Under the pieces are notes generated by a model. That model made no database searches. It was not told the DNA's origin and saw only the letters and a list, made by a program, of their open reading frames with translations. Of a stretch of DNA of 32,990 nucleotides, positions 24,756 through 32,943 are shown one piece after another. Source of the DNA: an uncultured Bacilli bacterium (GTDB taxonomy: Bacteria; Bacillota_I; Bacilli_A; ML615J-28; CAG-698); assembly GCA_947627195.1 (NCBI GenBank), contig CANQVC010000016.1, forward strand, positions 1-32,990, in the 5' to 3' direction. Position 1 is the first letter of the stretch. Every line of letters begins with the position of its first letter. The position numbers were made by a program, and so were the translations under genes.

Positions 24756-25539
24756 TTATAAGTCTAATTTTTTCAAAAGAACTCTAAAATTATCAAAAGA
24801 TGTAAACATAATATGATATGCTTCATCGCTTTTAGTAATATTTATTATTTTATTGAATTTTTCATCATTATTCCTTGAATATCTAGAATTTTTTAATAAA
24901 TTATCAAAAAATTCCTTATTAGACATTTTACAAATTATATTTTTAGTATCGTTATATTGAATAAATAAAAAAACTTTTTTGTAAGTACAACTTTTTTTTA
25001 GTATTTTTTGTAAAATATAAATATCTAGCTTTTTTGTCATCATCTATGACTTCAAAAGCATCCGTCAATTCATTACGTAATCTTATTGGAAAATTCAATC
25101 CTATTACATCATTATTATTTAAAATAACACAATCATCATCAATTAATACATAATCATCATTTTTTGTCAAATTATATACTACTGTTGTTTTTCCGCTTTT
25201 TCTTGGTCCTAATAAACATATAACTTTATTTTTATATATCAAACTTGCTCCATGTAGCACATAGCATCCTAATTTATTAATTATATATTTTTCTATGTCA
25301 TTTATCAAAAAAAACATCCATTTTTTATCATTTATTGAAGTATAAATATAATTTTCTTTATTTTTTCCCTTTTTATTTTTTCCTATGATAATCATATCAT
25401 CTGTAACTTCAATCACATCTTTTTTTATCCATCTTTTAAAAAAATAATCAAAAAATAATGGATTTTTATCTAATATTTCATCTTCTATATAGAAAGAAAA
25501 ATTAATATTCTTTATTATATTACAATAACAATTACTCAT
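24756..25539 (-). pseudogene. HPr-kinase-like protein, split by a frameshift at an A6 run
   Basis: Two overlapping frames make up one ~260-residue HPrK-like protein. The first (195 codons from ATG 25539) has YVLHGASLIYKNKVICLL then GPRKSGKTT (Walker A, 111-119) and LIDDDCVIL, as in HPr-kinase-like enzymes (His97 before the P-loop). The second, in another frame and ending at 24756, carries the normal continuation LDIYILQKILKK...FFDNLLKNSRYS. Five A residues instead of six in GACAAAAAAGC (25027-25037) would fuse them. The start overlaps the PqqD-like stop by 8 nt. In lasso-peptide clusters such kinases phosphorylate the C-terminal Ser of the precursor, and the precursor here ends in RSS. The shift may be a real mutation, transcriptional slippage or a sequencing error. 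Confidence 0.7.
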
Positions 25540-25843
25540 AACTAATCAATATCCTTAATTCAATCATGTCTTTAATAGTTTTAAGAATATCATAATTTAA
25601 TGACTTAAGGCTTTCTTCATTTAAAATAAAGTGCTTTTTATACTGTTCCTCTATATCTTCAACAAATAAAATATCAGAATTACTATTTTTAATTAAATTC
25701 CACAAAAATAAACATGTTGAATTCATAACAATTATTCTATCTAATTCTTCATCATAAAAATAACCTTCGTTATCAATTTCGTCACAAACAATTTTAGAAT
25801 TTAAGGTCACATTGATTTGTGCATCTTTAATTGTAATTTTCAT
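25532..25843 (-). CDS. PqqD-like RiPP recognition protein
   Basis: A ~103-residue stand-alone RiPP recognition element. YDEELDRIIVMNSTCLFLWNL has the PqqD pattern (beta hairpin, then aliphatic 'N-x-T-x-xxLW' helix), followed by VEDIEEQYKKHF and a C-terminal helix (ILKTIKDMIELRIL). It would bind the precursor's leader and present it to the radical SAM enzyme encoded just upstream. I placed the start at ATG 25843, which has AAGGAG eight nucleotides upstream; the frame opens slightly earlier but that codon falls on the SD itself. It overlaps the radical SAM gene by 17 nt, so the partners are made together. Confidence 0.8.
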   Translation of the reverse strand: MKITIKDAQINVTLNSKIVCDEIDNEGYFYDEELDRIIVMNSTCLFLWNLIKNSNSDILFVEDIEEQYKKHFILNEESLKSLNYDILKTIKDMIELRILISYE

Positions 25844-27209
25844 AATTATCACTCCTTTTTATTTTGTAAATTGAAAACTCATCAGATGTATCTATGTTTA
25901 GTTTTTCTAATTCCCATCCTATATATTTTTCATTTTCAACTAAATGATTTAATACTATTTCCCAATATTTTTTTATTTCATTACATTCCCAATTAGATGC
26001 ATAACTATATTCATCAGAACTATTCTTTAATGGACATCCAGAGCCACAAAATGGAAAAGCAAAACACGATTTACATTTTTCAATATTATTCATAAAAATT
26101 TCTGCATTTAAATCATAATATTCATTTAATATAATATTGCCGTTACTAATCGTTCCCAATAATGTTGCTTTATCTTTTGCATCTAAACAAGTAACTACTT
26201 TGTTATTTGTAATTAACCAAGGATTAAATCCTAAAATAGTGCCACATAAAAAATCAACTTTAGAATCTTTAAATTTACCACACGTTAATATCTTGGGTAA
26301 GTTATGGTCATAAATATATTCTTTTAACGCTATATAATGTGATGATAATTTATAATTATCTAATTTATTATTACTGCTTTTAAAATCAGCATTAAATTTA
26401 GCTCTACCTATTGGTGCGACTGGTTCAATATCCCAATTTCGAATTTTAGAATATCTATTTATAATGAACAAATACATATCCTTAATTTTTTCAAAATCTT
26501 TAAGCCATATTGTAGACCTTAATTCTACTATAATATTTTTATCCATCAAATATTTAATTGTATTATCAACAACATCAAATGATTTTTCTCCATTATATAC
26601 TTTTCTGTTTTGGTTTTGAAAATATTCGTTTCCATCAAATGATACCAAAACATAGTCTAAATTTTCAGAAATAAATTCTAATTGTTCATTATTTAAATAT
26701 CCATTGGTAGTCATATTTATATATGCTTTTACACCAGCATGTTTCTCTTTTGTTCTAATATATAAAACACATTTTTTTAATAATTCAAAATTTAAAGTAG
26801 GTTCTCCTCCACCTGCAAAATAAAAACTAACATATTCTATGTTATTAGAGATTTTTTGTCGTAAAATAGCATTTCTAAATATATAATCAACAAAAACTCT
26901 AACACTATCATACTCTAAAGTTCTACCCTTATCTGATGAAGAAAAAGAGCAATAATTACATCTGAATTGGCAAAGATCTGTCAAACATATCCCTGCACTA
27001 TTTGGATATATATAATTTAATTTTAATTTCTTTTTATCAAATCTTTTATCAATATATTCATAGTTATTAAATCTTTTTTCTTTCGAATCATCCAACATAT
27101 TAATTAAAGATTCTAATTTATGAAAGTCAATATTTACAACATTTCCTTTTATAATATATAAATATTCATTTAAAAATATAGAATTATCATTAATTTTAAA
27201 AATATTCAC
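25827..27209 (-). CDS. Radical SAM/SPASM peptide maturase
   Basis: A 460-residue enzyme. CQFRCNYC (Cys80, 84, 87) is the CxxxCxxC motif for the SAM-binding [4Fe-4S] cluster; FYFAGGGEPTLN follows as the SAM-contacting GGEP segment. The C-terminal third is Cys-rich: CGKFKDSKVDFLCG, then CLDAKDK, CKSCFAFPFCGSGC and a final WEC, which fits a SPASM domain binding two auxiliary clusters. Such enzymes install thioether or carbon-carbon crosslinks in ribosomal peptides (sactipeptides, ranthipeptides). The first ~60 residues are a leader-interaction-like extension. The start is GTG 27209 with GAGGAGG upstream. Neighbours (Cys-rich precursor, PqqD-like protein, exporter) make it the core modifying enzyme. 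The crosslink type cannot be read from sequence. Confidence 0.9.
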   Translation of the reverse strand: MNIFKINDNSIFLNEYLYIIKGNVVNIDFHKLESLINMLDDSKEKRFNNYEYIDKRFDKKKLKLNYIYPNSAGICLTDLCQFRCNYCSFSSSDKGRTLEYDSVRVFVDYIFRNAILRQKISNNIEYVSFYFAGGGEPTLNFELLKKCVLYIRTKEKHAGVKAYINMTTNGYLNNEQLEFISENLDYVLVSFDGNEYFQNQNRKVYNGEKSFDVVDNTIKYLMDKNIIVELRSTIWLKDFEKIKDMYLFIINRYSKIRNWDIEPVAPIGRAKFNADFKSSNNKLDNYKLSSHYIALKEYIYDHNLPKILTCGKFKDSKVDFLCGTILGFNPWLITNNKVVTCLDAKDKATLLGTISNGNIILNEYYDLNAEIFMNNIEKCKSCFAFPFCGSGCPLKNSSDEYSYASNWECNEIKKYWEIVLNHLVENEKYIGWELEKLNIDTSDEFSIYKIKRSDNYENYN

Positions 27210-27232
27210 TTTATCCTCCTCAAATTTAAAGC

Positions 27233-27530
27233 GTATAGATGCATAATATAATTAATTTTTATTAATTTAAGATGATCTTGTTGTACAATAAGAAGCTGCA
27301 CCACATCCTGCTGAATTTGCAAGACATGATTGTGAACCTACAGCCCCAGTTTGACACGAAACTGCTTGACTAGAACATGTGATTGCACCAGATGAACAAG
27401 AAACAGAAGCAGCGTATGCCTCATATTCTCTTATTAAATTTCCTTCATAAACTGCCATATCAGGCGTAACATAATTTTCCATTTTACCTCCAAATAATAA
27501 TTACCAAAACATTTTTATATGCATCTATAC
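27233..27530. repeat. Perfect 13-bp inverted repeat flanking the precursor gene
   Basis: GTATAGATGCATA (27233-27245) recurs as its reverse complement TATGCATCTATAC (27518-27530). The pair encloses only the precursor gene and its SD; the promoter (27579-27607) and the maturase gene are outside. It could form a long-range mRNA stem or be the ends of an invertible or exchangeable cassette. Confidence 0.6.
27267..27482 (-). CDS. Cys-rich RiPP precursor peptide
   Basis: A 71-residue peptide. Residues 1-23 (YVTPDMAVYEGNLIREYEAY) form an acidic, likely helical leader. The core is Ser/Ala/Gly/Cys-rich with six cysteines at 29, 36, 43, 53, 60 and 66. The spacings are 7, 7, 10, 7 and 6, each Cys preceded by Ser, Thr, Gly or Tyr, in repeats such as SCSSGAITCSSQAVSC. 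The C-terminus is TTRSS. GGAGGT precedes ATG 27482. It sits first in the operon, under its own promoter, directly upstream of a radical SAM/SPASM enzyme, so thioether crosslinking of the six Cys is the likely modification. It differs from the SCIFF/thermocellin type, which I expect to be shorter with a different Cys pattern. The exact leader cleavage site is not evident. Confidence 0.85.
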   Translation of the reverse strand: MENYVTPDMAVYEGNLIREYEAYAASVSCSSGAITCSSQAVSCQTGAVGSQSCLANSAGCGAASYCTTRSS

Positions 27531-27553
27531 TTTTTGGATTTTATTTTGGTAAT
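27500..27553 (-). promoter_or_regulatory. Stem-loop in the precursor mRNA leader
   Basis: ATTACCAAAA (27500-27509) and TTTTGGTAAT (27544-27553) form a perfect 10-bp stem with a 34-nt loop, ending about 12 nt before the SD. It contains one arm of the 13-bp inverted repeat, so the two pairings compete for the same region. Confidence 0.5.
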
Positions 27554-27556
27554 AGT

Positions 27557-27572
27557 GAAAGTTTATACTTTC
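27557..27572. promoter_or_regulatory. Palindrome at the transcription start of the precursor gene
   Basis: GAAAGT-TTAT-ACTTTC is a perfect palindrome covering about +1 to +16 of the predicted transcript, a usual place for a repressor operator. No regulator gene is in the cluster. Confidence 0.45.
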
Positions 27573-27578
27573 AACAAC

Positions 27579-27607
27579 ATTGTAACATATTTTTAATTTT
27601 TATGCAA
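27579..27607 (-). promoter_or_regulatory. Promoter of the RiPP operon
   Basis: TTGCAT (-35) and TACAAT (-10) on the minus strand, 17 bp apart, give a transcript with a ~90-nt leader before the precursor gene. Confidence 0.7.
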
Positions 27608-27688
27608 ACGTTTTTATTATTATTTTCACTTAATTTATTGTAATTACTATATTTCTTATTAATCTTATAGTAAAATTATTTTCAAAGA

Positions 27689-27896
27689 TTTTATATTGAT
27701 ATACAAGTTCAAATCCCTCTGATTCATAAAATGATTAAAAATGCAGCCGTTAAAAAGCTACATTTTGTCCTAAATGATTATCTTTAAAAAGTTCAATAAA
27801 ATGGCTGTTTTTATATAAAAAACATTAAAAAAAGCCCTAAAACAACTAAATTTTAGAGCTTATTTGGCTATGCAGCCTTTTCGTTCTTCCTAGATG
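27689..27896. repeat. Direct repeat, right copy (~208 bp), downstream of tRNA-Gln
   Basis: Second copy of the repeat at 20715-20921. Homology ends in TAGATG at 27896, inside the CCA end of tRNA-Gln, so the repeat corresponds to the 3' flank of that tRNA. In this copy the first hairpin (AAAATGCAGC with GCTACATTTT) is fully paired in minus-strand RNA through a G-U wobble. Confidence 0.85.
27833..27860 (-). terminator. Terminator of the rimO/tRNA-Gln transcript, inside the right repeat
   Basis: The same AGCUCUAAAA/UUUUAGGGCU hairpin with U-run as in the left repeat, about 35 nt after the tRNA. Confidence 0.7.
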
Positions 27897-27969
27897 GCAG
27901 GAACAGAAGGATTCGAACCTTCGAATGATTGGGTCAGAGCCAATTGCCTTACCGCTTGGCGATGTTCCT
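27895..27969 (-). tRNA. tRNA-Gln (anticodon CUG)
   Basis: A full cloverleaf can be drawn: acceptor AGGAACA/TGTTCCT, D-arm GCC-AAGCGGTAA-GGC, anticodon arm ATTGG-CTCTGAC-CCAAT (anticodon CTG), T-arm GAAGG-TTCGAAT-CCTTC, discriminator G and encoded CCA (27895-27897). The D-arm sequence is typical of bacterial tRNA-Gln. It lies 48 nt downstream of rimO, across an AT-only palindromic stretch, so it is probably co-transcribed or has an unseen promoter. Confidence 0.93.
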
Positions 27970-28017
27970 ATATAAATAATAATATTAATATTATTAATAT
28001 TATTAATAATAATATTA

Positions 28018-29352
28018 TTATTCTATTTTTCCATATATATCATAAAAATCAACATCATATATATAACATGGATATATCTTTCCTATTTCTAGTTTTTTGT
28101 TTGTATCAATAATTACTCCACCATCAATATCATCAGGAGCAAACATATAAGTTCTTCCATAATATTTTTTAGTTTCTTCATCATATGATTCAATTACACA
28201 ATCATAAGTTTTATTTAAATATTTCTTATTTTGATTTAAAGAAATCCAACGTTGAACATCCATTAATTTATCTAATCTTTGTTGTTTTATTTTTGATGAA
28301 ACTTGACATGACATTGCATAACTTGGTGTATCTTCTTCTTTTGAATAAGTAAATGCACCTAAATGATCAAAGGGATTTTCTTTAATGAATGTTAATAATT
28401 CTTGAAAATCTTTTTCCGATTCATGAGGGAATCCAACTATTATTGTTGTTCTAATAACAGCATTAGGAATTTCCTTTCTTATTTTACCCATTAATTTAGA
28501 AATATATTCTTTATTACCTCTTCGATGCATCCAATTAAGAATTTTATTTGAAGCATGTTGAATAGGAATATCAAAATAAGGTAAAATTTTAGAATTTTCT
28601 TTCACAACTTGAATAAATTCATCTGTTATTTCATCTGGATATAAATATAAAATTCTTATCCAATAATCACCTTCAATTTTTATAATCTTTTTTAATAAAT
28701 CAGCAAGTGATGAATTAATATCATATCCATAATTTGATGAATCTTGACTAATTAAACATATTTCTTTATAACCTAAAGAAACAAGATTTTGTACTTCTTC
28801 AATTATATCTTCTTCTTTTCTACTTACAAAATTACCACGAATAAGTGGTATTGCACAATATGTGCAACGATTATTACATCCTTCAGATATTTTCACATAT
28901 GCTAATGGTTTAGGTGTACTTATAAATCTATCTTCCATATTAAGTGATGAACATAGAGCATTACAAATTTCATTTGTATTATGAATTATATTCGCCTTGT
29001 TTACCAAATTAATAATCAAATCACCAAATTTAATATAATCACGAATAGGAATCCATAAATCAACTTCTGGTATTTCCTTTTTTAAAACATCTAAATATCT
29101 TTGAACTAAACATCCTGTGACAACAATCTTTTTACCTTTATCTTGATATGTTAACATAGCATAAATAGTATCAATTGCTTCTTGTTTAGCACTTTCAATA
29201 AAGCCACAAGTATTAATAACAATAATATCTGATTTAGATATATCATCTACTATTTTCATTTTGTATTTTTTGAAAAAACCAAGCATCATTTCACTATCAA
29301 CTAAGTTTTTTTCACATCCTAATGATATTAAACTAATTTTTATTTCATTCAT
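28018..29352 (-). CDS. rimO: Ribosomal protein S12 methylthiotransferase RimO
   Basis: A radical SAM methylthiotransferase that adds a methylthio group to the conserved aspartate of ribosomal protein S12. The N-terminal UPF0004 domain carries Cys13, Cys49 and Cys81 (SLGCEKNLVDSE and NTCGFIESAK are diagnostic), the radical SAM motif is CNNRCTYC (Cys159, 163, 166), and the C-terminal ~65 residues form the TRAM domain. SLGCEKNLVDSE distinguishes RimO from the tRNA-modifying MiaB. The length of 444 residues is normal. It has its own promoter (29377-29405) and is a housekeeping gene, marking this side as chromosome. Confidence 0.94.
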   Translation of the reverse strand: MNEIKISLISLGCEKNLVDSEMMLGFFKKYKMKIVDDISKSDIIVINTCGFIESAKQEAIDTIYAMLTYQDKGKKIVVTGCLVQRYLDVLKKEIPEVDLWIPIRDYIKFGDLIINLVNKANIIHNTNEICNALCSSLNMEDRFISTPKPLAYVKISEGCNNRCTYCAIPLIRGNFVSRKEEDIIEEVQNLVSLGYKEICLISQDSSNYGYDINSSLADLLKKIIKIEGDYWIRILYLYPDEITDEFIQVVKENSKILPYFDIPIQHASNKILNWMHRRGNKEYISKLMGKIRKEIPNAVIRTTIIVGFPHESEKDFQELLTFIKENPFDHLGAFTYSKEEDTPSYAMSCQVSSKIKQQRLDKLMDVQRWISLNQNKKYLNKTYDCVIESYDEETKKYYGRTYMFAPDDIDGGVIIDTNKKLEIGKIYPCYIYDVDFYDIYGKIE

Positions 29353-29376
29353 AATTTATCACTCTTTATTTTACTA

Positions 29377-29405
29377 ATTATAACATAGCTTTTAATGATT
29401 TTCAA
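29377..29405 (-). promoter_or_regulatory. Promoter of rimO
   Basis: TTGAAA and TATAAT on the minus strand, separated by 17 bp, about 25 nt ahead of the start codon. Confidence 0.75.
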
Positions 29406-29446
29406 GATTGAAAATATTAAAATGTTATTTTTTATCATAAACTAAA

Positions 29447-29475
29447 AAGGATGAATCAATTATGAATTCATCCTT
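29447..29475 (-). terminator. Terminator after the fused ABC transporter gene
   Basis: AAGGATGAAT and ATTCATCCTT form a 10-bp stem with a 9-nt loop. On the minus strand it is followed by TTT, as expected for an intrinsic terminator closing the MarR-ABC operon. Confidence 0.8.
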
Positions 29476-29482
29476 ATTAATA

Positions 29483-32029
29483 TTATTCTGTTCTTAAAGC
29501 AATAACAGGGTCTTTCTTAGCAGCTATACTTGCTGGAATTAAACCAGCAATGAATGTTAAAAACATGCTAATTAAGATTAAGATAATTGCTCCTAAAATT
29601 GGTAATTTTGCAATATTACCAATACCTGCTAAAGCATTTAATAATATATTAACTGGTATATCCAGGATAACGGTAACTATTATACCAAGTAATCCAGCAG
29701 CAAATCCTATAATTAATGTTTCCGCATTAAATACACGTGAAATATCTCTCTTGCTTGCTCCAATACTTCTTAATACACCAATTTCTTTTGTACGTTCAAG
29801 TACAGAAATGTATGTAATAATACCTATCATTATTGATGATACAACTAATGATATACTAACAAATGCTATTAAAACATAAGCAATTGCATCAATTATTACA
29901 CTAACTGATTCCATCATTAAACCAACTAAATCAGTATATTGAATCTTACTATCATCATCTGTTTGCTGTTTATTATAATTTTCAATGAAATCAATTATGT
30001 ATTCTTTTCCATCAAAACTACTTGGATAAATGCGTATTGCACTAGGATCTTCTAAATCAGCTTTACCAAAAGCTGTTAAATTAGTAACTAATTGATATGG
30101 ATCAGTAATTGGTTGTCCTGTTAATACATTAATTGTTGGATTATTTTCTTGTTCTTTCACAATCTCTGATTGATTATTAACGTTCATTATATATTCAGTT
30201 AATTCTTTAGTATAACCAATTGCCCCATTAATAGATCCTGCTTGAGCATTTTCTTTTAAACGAATTATACCAACAATTTTAACATCAATTGATTTAGTAT
30301 TATCACTTATCACATTTCTAATAAATTCATTTTTAGCTTTATCAGTATTATCAGCACCATTATTTGATGTTGACCATTGACATTCCCATACATTATTATT
30401 TTTCTTGTATAATGAACTATTTGGTACAATATGATATGTTAAACCAATTAAATCATCAAAATCCATTTGCCATGATGTTGGTTTAAAAGATGGATCTTTA
30501 ATATGAGGAAGTATTTCCATTAAATAATTATAATCTAATAAACCTAAAGCATATAAAACATAATCATTAATTTCATTATTTTCATCAACTACTAATACAG
30601 CTTCATCAGCTTTAGTAGGCCAATTACCTTTTAAAACATCATATTGTGAATCTAATAATTTTTGATTATCTAACATTTCTTGCCAAATTGTAATTTGTTG
30701 CATCATGGTAATCATTTGTTGAGCAGCAGATTGAGGCATATGTAATTCATTTGTCATCATGCTTAACATTTCATTAGGAATTGTATAAGGTATTAATTGT
30801 CTTACATCGGTTTCTCCTAATGTATTTGTTTCTTCTTTGAAAACATTTATTTGGGCATTATAAGAATAAGCAATAGATGAAACATATGGTTCTAATTCTT
30901 CACGATGCTCTTCAATGTAAGCACGAAATGATTTTAAATCATTTTGCTTTACACCTGCGGAAAGCATTGAAGATAACATCTTTGTTAATACATCATTGCT
31001 ATGTGCTGCATCATCATCATGTTTTTCTTTATTAGAATTAGATGTACCAATAGCTTCCATCATAGAAGTTAAATCAACATTAGTACGTTCTATTGATAAA
31101 GGATAAGTAGATAATGTATCTTCTTCTACTTTATTAATATAAGTTTGAAATCCATTTGATAAAGATAAAACTAAAGCTATACCAATAATACCAATACTAC
31201 CAGCAAAAGCTGTTAGTAATGTTCGAGCTTTTTTAGTAAACATATTATGCAAACTTAATGATAAGGCTGTAAGAAAAGACATTGAAGTTTTTTCTTTTTT
31301 GTTTTTCTTGGCTTTTTCTTTAGGTTGTTCTTGTGGTTGATCTTCTACTTCAGTATATGGATTAGAATCATCAATAACTGTACCATCTAATAATTTAACA
31401 ATTCTTGTTGAATACTTTTCAGCAAGCTCAGGATTATGTGTAACCATAACAACTAAACGACTTTGAGCAACTTTTTTCAAAATTTCCATTACTTGAATAC
31501 TTGTTTCAGTATCTAGAGCACCTGTTGGTTCATCAGCTAAAATAATATTTGGATTATTAACAAGAGCACGAGCAATAGCCACACGTTGCATTTGTCCTCC
31601 TGATAATTGATTAGGTTTTTTATTAATTTGATCTCCTAAACCAACTTCATTTAAAGCATCAATTGCTCTTTTTCTTCTTTCATTTTTTGATACTCCTGAA
31701 AGAGTTAATGCAAGTTCAACATTTCCTAAAACAGTTTGATGAGGAATTAAATTATAACTTTGAAAAACAAAACCAATACTATGATTACGATAACTATCCC
31801 AATCACGATCATTATAATTTTTAGTAGATCTACCTTTAATAATTAAATCACCTGATGTATATTGATCAAGTCCACCAATAATATTTAATAATGTTGTTTT
31901 TCCACAACCACTTGGTCCTAAAATAGAAACAAATTCATTTTGACGAAATGATACATTAACACCTTTTAGTGCTTGAACTGTGCTATCACCAGTTACATAA
32001 TTTTTTGTAATGTTTTTTAATTGTAACAT
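29483..32029 (-). CDS. Fused ABC transporter ATPase-FtsX permease (MacB-like)
   Basis: An 848-residue single-chain transporter. The N-terminal ATPase (~1-230) has Walker [10 protein letters not shown] (~38-46), signature [15 protein letters not shown] (~143-157) and [12 protein letters not shown] charged linker ([13 protein letters not shown]) leads to an FtsX-type permease: a transmembrane segment near 268-292, an extracellular domain of about 400 residues including [10 protein letters not shown] and a Met/Gln-rich [15 protein letters not shown] stretch, then three transmembrane segments (about 705-735, 758-785, 805-835) with [19 protein letters not shown] between the first two. Its ATG overlaps the MarR gene's end by 13 nt. 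MarR-linked MacB-like pumps usually export peptides or drugs; the substrate here is unknown. Confidence 0.9.
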   Translation of the reverse strand: MLQLKNITKNYVTGDSTVQALKGVNVSFRQNEFVSILGPSGCGKTTLLNIIGGLDQYTSGDLIIKGRSTKNYNDRDWDSYRNHSIGFVFQSYNLIPHQTVLGNVELALTLSGVSKNERRKRAIDALNEVGLGDQINKKPNQLSGGQMQRVAIARALVNNPNIILADEPTGALDTETSIQVMEILKKVAQSRLVVMVTHNPELAEKYSTRIVKLLDGTVIDDSNPYTEVEDQPQEQPKEKAKKNKKEKTSMSFLTALSLSLHNMFTKKARTLLTAFAGSIGIIGIALVLSLSNGFQTYINKVEEDTLSTYPLSIERTNVDLTSMMEAIGTSNSNKEKHDDDAAHSNDVLTKMLSSMLSAGVKQNDLKSFRAYIEEHREELEPYVSSIAYSYNAQINVFKEETNTLGETDVRQLIPYTIPNEMLSMMTNELHMPQSAAQQMITMMQQITIWQEMLDNQKLLDSQYDVLKGNWPTKADEAVLVVDENNEINDYVLYALGLLDYNYLMEILPHIKDPSFKPTSWQMDFDDLIGLTYHIVPNSSLYKKNNNVWECQWSTSNNGADNTDKAKNEFIRNVISDNTKSIDVKIVGIIRLKENAQAGSINGAIGYTKELTEYIMNVNNQSEIVKEQENNPTINVLTGQPITDPYQLVTNLTAFGKADLEDPSAIRIYPSSFDGKEYIIDFIENYNKQQTDDDSKIQYTDLVGLMMESVSVIIDAIAYVLIAFVSISLVVSSIMIGIITYISVLERTKEIGVLRSIGASKRDISRVFNAETLIIGFAAGLLGIIVTVILDIPVNILLNALAGIGNIAKLPILGAIILILISMFLTFIAGLIPASIAAKKDPVIALRTE

Positions 32030-32472
32030 TTTTTTACATCCTCCTCAACTATTAAATAAAATTTATTTATTTTTTCAATTAAAATATTTACATCATCTAT
32101 TCCCATTTTATTAACAACTTCTTCCAAAAAATAAATAATTTCTTGATATTTTTCTTTTAAAATTTCTTTTGCATTATCTTCTAGTTTAATATATACTTTT
32201 CTTGAAGAATCTTTATGAATCTTTTTTACCATTTGTTTATTTTCTAAACTAGAAATAAACCGACTAAAAGATTGCGGCGACATATTCATTTTCTGAGCTA
32301 ATTCTTTACAAGAATAATATTTATCTTGTTCTTGTTCTTTTTCCCATAAGTTAATAAATAAGAATATTTCTGAATAATTACATTGATTATAATCACTAGA
32401 TTTTTTCACAATCTTAGTAATTTTACGAAAAGTACCTAAAAGCTCAAATGTTTTTTCTAATTCTTCTTTCAT
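32017..32472 (-). CDS. MarR-family transcriptional regulator
   Basis: A ~151-residue winged helix-turn-helix regulator: YYSCKELAQKMNMSPQSFSRFISSLENKQMVKKI is the HTH region (key helix SPQSFSRFISSLE), followed by the wing SSRKVYIKLEDNAKEIL and a C-terminal dimerisation helix. I chose ATG 32472, eight nucleotides after GGAAG; the frame can also open at ATG 32487 or TTG 32493, which lack an SD and fall by the operator repeats. Three near-palindromic repeats lie directly upstream, so it probably represses its own operon, including the overlapping transporter gene, until a ligand releases it. Confidence 0.88.
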   Translation of the reverse strand: MKEELEKTFELLGTFRKITKIVKKSSDYNQCNYSEIFLFINLWEKEQEQDKYYSCKELAQKMNMSPQSFSRFISSLENKQMVKKIHKDSSRKVYIKLEDNAKEILKEKYQEIIYFLEEVVNKMGIDDVNILIEKINKFYLIVEEDVKKCYN

Positions 32473-32499
32473 GTTCTTCGCTTCCATTAACAACTAATA

Positions 32500-32564
32500 G
32501 TTAACATTGTTAACAACCAATAGTTAACATTGTTAACAACATTAAATTAGTTAACATTGTTAAC
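32500..32564. promoter_or_regulatory. Three MarR operator-like repeats
   Basis: GTTAACATTGTTAAC occurs three times identically (32500-32514, 32523-32537, 32550-32564), each nearly palindromic. Start-to-start distances are 23 and 27 bp. The third is embedded in a longer inverted repeat (AAATTAGTTAAC...GTTAACTAATTT). They fill the promoter/leader region of the regulator gene. Confidence 0.8.
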
Positions 32565-32664
32565 TAATTTAATTACATATATATTATCACAAAATAAAAA
32601 AAAGTAAATTAAAATACACTTAAAGATAAATGAAAACGATTTTCATATTTTAAGGTTTTTAAAA

Positions 32665-32684
32665 GACAAGATTTCTATCTTGCC
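32665..32684 (-). terminator. Terminator after the small hypothetical gene
   Basis: GGCAAGA and TCTTGTC (minus strand) form a 7-bp stem with one G-T wobble and a 6-nt loop, followed by TTTT. Confidence 0.6.
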
Positions 32685-32721
32685 TTTATAATATATTAAT
32701 ATGGTACTTATAAATATTATA

Positions 32722-32943
32722 TTAATTTACACGAACAATTTTTGATGATAATGTTACTTCTTTGGTATTTTTGCCATCTGTTACTACTATATTATAAGAA
32801 ACAGTTTCACCAATTTTAGCTTCTTTTACCATTCCTGTATCATCTAATAAATCAGGTGTTAAGAAAGTAAATTTGATTTGGATTGAATCATCTAATAACA
32901 TTAAAATGTCATATTCCCGAGTTTGCCCGCAATTTACCATCAT
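32722..32943 (-). CDS. Small hypothetical protein
   Basis: A 73-residue frame with ATG ATG at its start and a stop two codons upstream, ending 38 nt before a terminator. The sequence alternates polar and hydrophobic residues (IQIKFTFLTPDLL, VSYNIVVTDGKNTKEVTL), suggesting a small beta-sandwich or barrel. There is no signal peptide, and no clear SD precedes the ATG, so it could be the tail of a decayed gene. I recognise no family. The terminator behind it is the main support for a transcribed gene. Confidence 0.45.
   Translation of the reverse strand: MMVNCGQTREYDILMLLDDSIQIKFTFLTPDLLDDTGMVKEAKIGETVSYNIVVTDGKNTKEVTLSSKIVRVN

Noticed and set aside
27970-28020. AT-only palindromic stretch between rimO and tRNA-Gln
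   Set aside because: Made solely of A and T, it forms weak alternative pairings and has no U-run; it is low-complexity spacer rather than a supported terminator.
27894-28112. Plus-strand ORF starting in MAGTEGFEPSN
   Set aside because: It is the translated complement of tRNA-Gln, a familiar annotation artefact, followed by AT-only spacer and antisense rimO.
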